DNA from: an uncultured Caulobacter sp.
GTDB taxonomy: Bacteria > Pseudomonadota > Alphaproteobacteria > Caulobacterales > Caulobacteraceae
Length of the DNA: 64,000 bases
Assembly: GCA_913776195.1 (NCBI GenBank)
Contig: CAJYMH010000006.1
Location: 1 to 64,000 of the forward strand
Direction: 5' to 3'
Shown: positions 61,901 to 64,000 of the stretch, in pieces
Position numbering within the stretch: the first letter of the stretch is position 1
Layout of the letters: every line of letters begins with the position of its first letter
Translations under genes and position numbers: made by a program
Notes under the pieces: generated by a model
Told to the model about the DNA's origin: nothing
Databases searched by the model: none
The model's input: only the letters and a program-made list of their open reading frames with translations

Positions 61901-63439
61901 ATGGCCTACCGGTCCCTCCGCGATTTCATGGCCATGCTCGAGGCGAAGGGCGATCTCGTCCGGGTCTCCGAACCTGTATCATCGGTCCTCGAAATGACCG
62001 AGATTCAGACCCGCCTGCTGGCTACCGGCGGCCCGGCGGTGCTGTTCGAGAACGTCATCATGGCGGACGGAACCAAGTCGCCGATGCCGGCCCTGGCCAA
62101 CCTGTTCGGCACGGTGGCGCGGGTGGCCATGGGGGTGACCCTGGGCGGGGAGAGCCGCACCACCGCCGGGGAGCTGCGCGAGGTCGGCGAACTGCTGGCC
62201 TTCCTGCGCCAGCCGCAGCCGCCCAAGGGCCTGAAGGACGCCTTCGACATGCTGCCCCTGGCCAAGACGGTCATGAGCATGCGCCCCGCCGTCGTGAAGA
62301 AAGCCCCGGTTCAGGAAATCGTCCTCACAGGCGACCAGATCGACCTGAGCAAGCTGCCGATCCAGACCTGCTGGCCGGGCGAGCCCGCGCCGCTGATCAC
62401 CTGGCCGCTGGTGGTGACCAAGGGTCCTGGCAAGGACCGCGAGGACGACTTCAACCTGGGCATCTACCGCATGCAGGTGCTGGGCAAGGACAAGTGCATC
62501 ATGCGCTGGCTGGCCCATCGCGGCGGAGCCCAGCACTACGCCCGTCACAAGAAGGCAGGCGCCCGCGAGCCCCTGCCCGCCTGCGCCATTCTGGGCGCCG
62601 ATCCGGGCACCATCCTGGCCGCCGTGACCCCGGTGCCGGACACCCTTTCCGAGTACCAGTTCGCCGGCCTGCTGCGCGGCCAGAAGGCCGAACTGGTCCC
62701 CGCCAAGACCGTCCCCCTGATGGTCCCGGCCCATGCCGAGATCGTGCTGGAGGGTCACGTGCTGCTGGACGAGTACGCCGACGAAGGGCCCTACGGCGAC
62801 CATACCGGCTACTACAACAGCGTCGAGAAATTCCCGGTCTTCCAGGTGACGGCGATCACCATGCGTAAGGACCCCATCTACCTGACCACCTTCACCGGCC
62901 GTCCGCCGGACGAGCCTAGCGTGCTGGGCGAGGCGCTGAACGAGGTGTTCATCCCCCTGATCCGCCAGCAGTTCCCGGAGATCACCGACTTCTGGCTGCC
63001 GCCCGAAGGGTGCAGCTATCGCATCGCCGTGGTGTCGATGAAGAAGGCCTATCCCGGCCACGCCAAGCGCGTGATGTTGGGCGTGTGGAGCTATCTGCGC
63101 CAGTTCATGTACACCAAGTGGGTGATCGTCGTGGACGACGACATCAACGCCCGCGACTGGAAGGACGTCATGTGGGCGGTCAGCACCAAGATGGACCCGG
63201 CCCGGGACATCACGGTGATCGAGAACACCCCCATCGATTATCTCGACTTCGCCAGCCCCGAGAGCGGGCTGGGCTCGAAGATCGGCCTCGACGCCACTGA
63301 CAAGTGGGAGCCCGAGACCCATCGCGAGTGGGGCGAGGAGATCCGCATGGACCAGGACGTCATCGACACGGTGAGCGAGAAGTGGTCGCGTCTCGGTCTT
63401 CCTGGCGACGGCGCCCCCATCTGGAAACCCAAGAAGTAG
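61901..63439 (+). CDS. ubiD: UbiD family decarboxylase
   Basis: UbiD uses prenylated FMN to decarboxylate 4-hydroxy-3-polyprenylbenzoate in ubiquinone synthesis. The 512-residue product starts [22 protein letters not shown] and has the conserved [33 protein letters not shown] (prFMN site), [27 protein letters not shown] with the catalytic Glu/Asp region and [27 protein letters not shown]. Length and sequence match true UbiD. The start at 61901 fits homologues; 19 upstream codons are open. Confidence 0.94.
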   Translation: MAYRSLRDFMAMLEAKGDLVRVSEPVSSVLEMTEIQTRLLATGGPAVLFENVIMADGTKSPMPALANLFGTVARVAMGVTLGGESRTTAGELREVGELLAFLRQPQPPKGLKDAFDMLPLAKTVMSMRPAVVKKAPVQEIVLTGDQIDLSKLPIQTCWPGEPAPLITWPLVVTKGPGKDREDDFNLGIYRMQVLGKDKCIMRWLAHRGGAQHYARHKKAGAREPLPACAILGADPGTILAAVTPVPDTLSEYQFAGLLRGQKAELVPAKTVPLMVPAHAEIVLEGHVLLDEYADEGPYGDHTGYYNSVEKFPVFQVTAITMRKDPIYLTTFTGRPPDEPSVLGEALNEVFIPLIRQQFPEITDFWLPPEGCSYRIAVVSMKKAYPGHAKRVMLGVWSYLRQFMYTKWVIVVDDDINARDWKDVMWAVSTKMDPARDITVIENTPIDYLDFASPESGLGSKIGLDATDKWEPETHREWGEEIRMDQDVIDTVSEKWSRLGLPGDGAPIWKPKK

Positions 63440-63451
63440 GCTGGAACGACT

Positions 63452-64000
63452 ATGCGCATCCTGAGCGGCGCCCTGCTGGCGGCCCTGATCTCAACCACCG
63501 CCCTCGCGGAGCCGTGGGATAGCGAAATCCTCCCGCCTGCTCCCGCCTGGAAAGGCGCGAGCGAGAAGCTGGTAGCCAAGCCGAACGATCCGTGGATCAC
63601 GCCGTCGGAAAGGACCGGCCTGACCGACAGCCCCAGCTACGGCGACACCCGCGCCTATCTGGAACGACTGGTCGCCGCCTCGAACGGCCTGCTGAAGCTG
63701 GAGGTGTTCGGCAAGTCGCCGGAGGGGCGCGACCTGCTGGTGGTGATCGCGTCCAAGGACGGCACGACGCTTGATCCGACGAAGCCGGTGTTCCTGGCTC
63801 AGGCCGGCATCCACCCGGGCGAGATCGACGGAAAAGACGCCGGGCTGATGCTGCTGCGGGACATCGCCCTGCGCGGCAAGGACAAGCTGCTGGACGGGGT
63901 GAACTTCGTCTTCGTGCCGATCTTCAGCGTCGACGGCCATGAACGCGCCGGCCGCTTCAACCGCCCCAACCAGCGCGGCCCGATGATTCAGGGCTGGCGC
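63452..64000 (+). CDS. M14 family zinc carboxypeptidase, N-terminal part (truncated by window end)
   Basis: The 183 codons present encode a signal peptide (MRILSGALLAALISTTALA) followed by the start of an M14 carboxypeptidase domain: SYGDTRAYLERLVAASNGLLKLEVFGKSPEGRDLLVV and VFLAQAGIHPGEIDGKDAGLMLLRDIA, where HPGE provides the first zinc ligands (HxxE), and FVPIFSVDGHERAGRFNRPNQRGP. The second His ligand and catalytic Glu lie beyond the window. It is likely a periplasmic peptidase. It starts 12 bases after ubiD. Confidence 0.88.
   Translation, partial: MRILSGALLAALISTTALAEPWDSEILPPAPAWKGASEKLVAKPNDPWITPSERTGLTDSPSYGDTRAYLERLVAASNGLLKLEVFGKSPEGRDLLVVIASKDGTTLDPTKPVFLAQAGIHPGEIDGKDAGLMLLRDIALRGKDKLLDGVNFVFVPIFSVDGHERAGRFNRPNQRGPMIQGWR

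Overview
The window is GC-rich, densely packed core chromosome of an alphaproteobacterium, most likely of the order Caulobacterales (Caulobacter, Phenylobacterium or Brevundimonas type). The main reasons are the secE-nusG-rplKA and rplJL clusters detached from rpoB, a PhaR-phaAB polyhydroxybutyrate locus, paired TonB-dependent receptors whose mature N-termini carry an IVTAQKREQ-like TonB box, a DUF4908-like secreted protein, and the HIG1 - cobalamin adenosyltransferase - etfB - etfA ... 3-hydroxybutyryl-CoA dehydrogenase order. There is no insertion sequence, integrase, prophage, CRISPR array or rRNA operon. Genus is not resolved from sequence alone.

Layout. 1-11561: transcription and translation block on the minus strand, made of rpoB (its last few codons lie outside the window), rplL-rplJ, rplA-rplK-nusG-secE and tRNA-Trp. 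It is interrupted by an M61 peptidase, a methyltransferase and a glutathione transferase, and has two good intrinsic terminators and a probable L1 autoregulatory site. 11786-19478: small secreted proteins, ferredoxin-NADP reductase overlapping moeA, a membrane-bound nucleotide-sugar dehydratase, a phospholipase D-like enzyme, a P-II signal protein and a methyltransferase. 19562-24755: gloB and neighbours, then phaB-phaA divergent from phaR with a match to the PhaR operator between them. 24898-33992: a lipid-linked sugar pair (GT2 and ArnT-like), HMG-CoA lyase, an AraC regulator, the overlapping chain yidD-thrS-glycosyltransferase, and an IscU-like scaffold protein. 34018-38199: DinB, cysS, folE, a DUF817 membrane protein and hisI.

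38212-44910: a PhoD-type phosphatase with two tandem paralogous TonB-dependent receptors. 45004-52185: a pseudouridine synthase, a long acyl-CoA dehydrogenase resembling (2S)-methylsuccinyl-CoA dehydrogenase, two TetR regulators, a HIG1 protein, a cobalamin adenosyltransferase and the electron transfer flavoprotein. Together with phaAB and 3-hydroxybutyryl-CoA dehydrogenase these suggest C4/C5 acyl-CoA metabolism of the ethylmalonyl-CoA type. 52294-58569 looks like a lineage-variable insert between etfBA and its usual partner: a 43-residue secreted peptide, a MarR/serine hydrolase pair, a membrane-tethered LuxR/DUF4019 regulator, a lipoprotein, a GNAT acetyltransferase and a LysR regulator. 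58699-64000: 3-hydroxybutyryl-CoA dehydrogenase, feoAB with a Fur-like box, ubiD and the start of an M14 carboxypeptidase.

I did not find a clearly new multi-gene system. The more unusual signals are regulatory: an intrinsic-terminator hairpin directly against the start codon of the second TonB receptor gene, a concentric 32-bp dyad upstream of the HIG1 gene, a perfect 22-bp palindrome over the moeA stop codon, and an L1-site mimic upstream of rplK.
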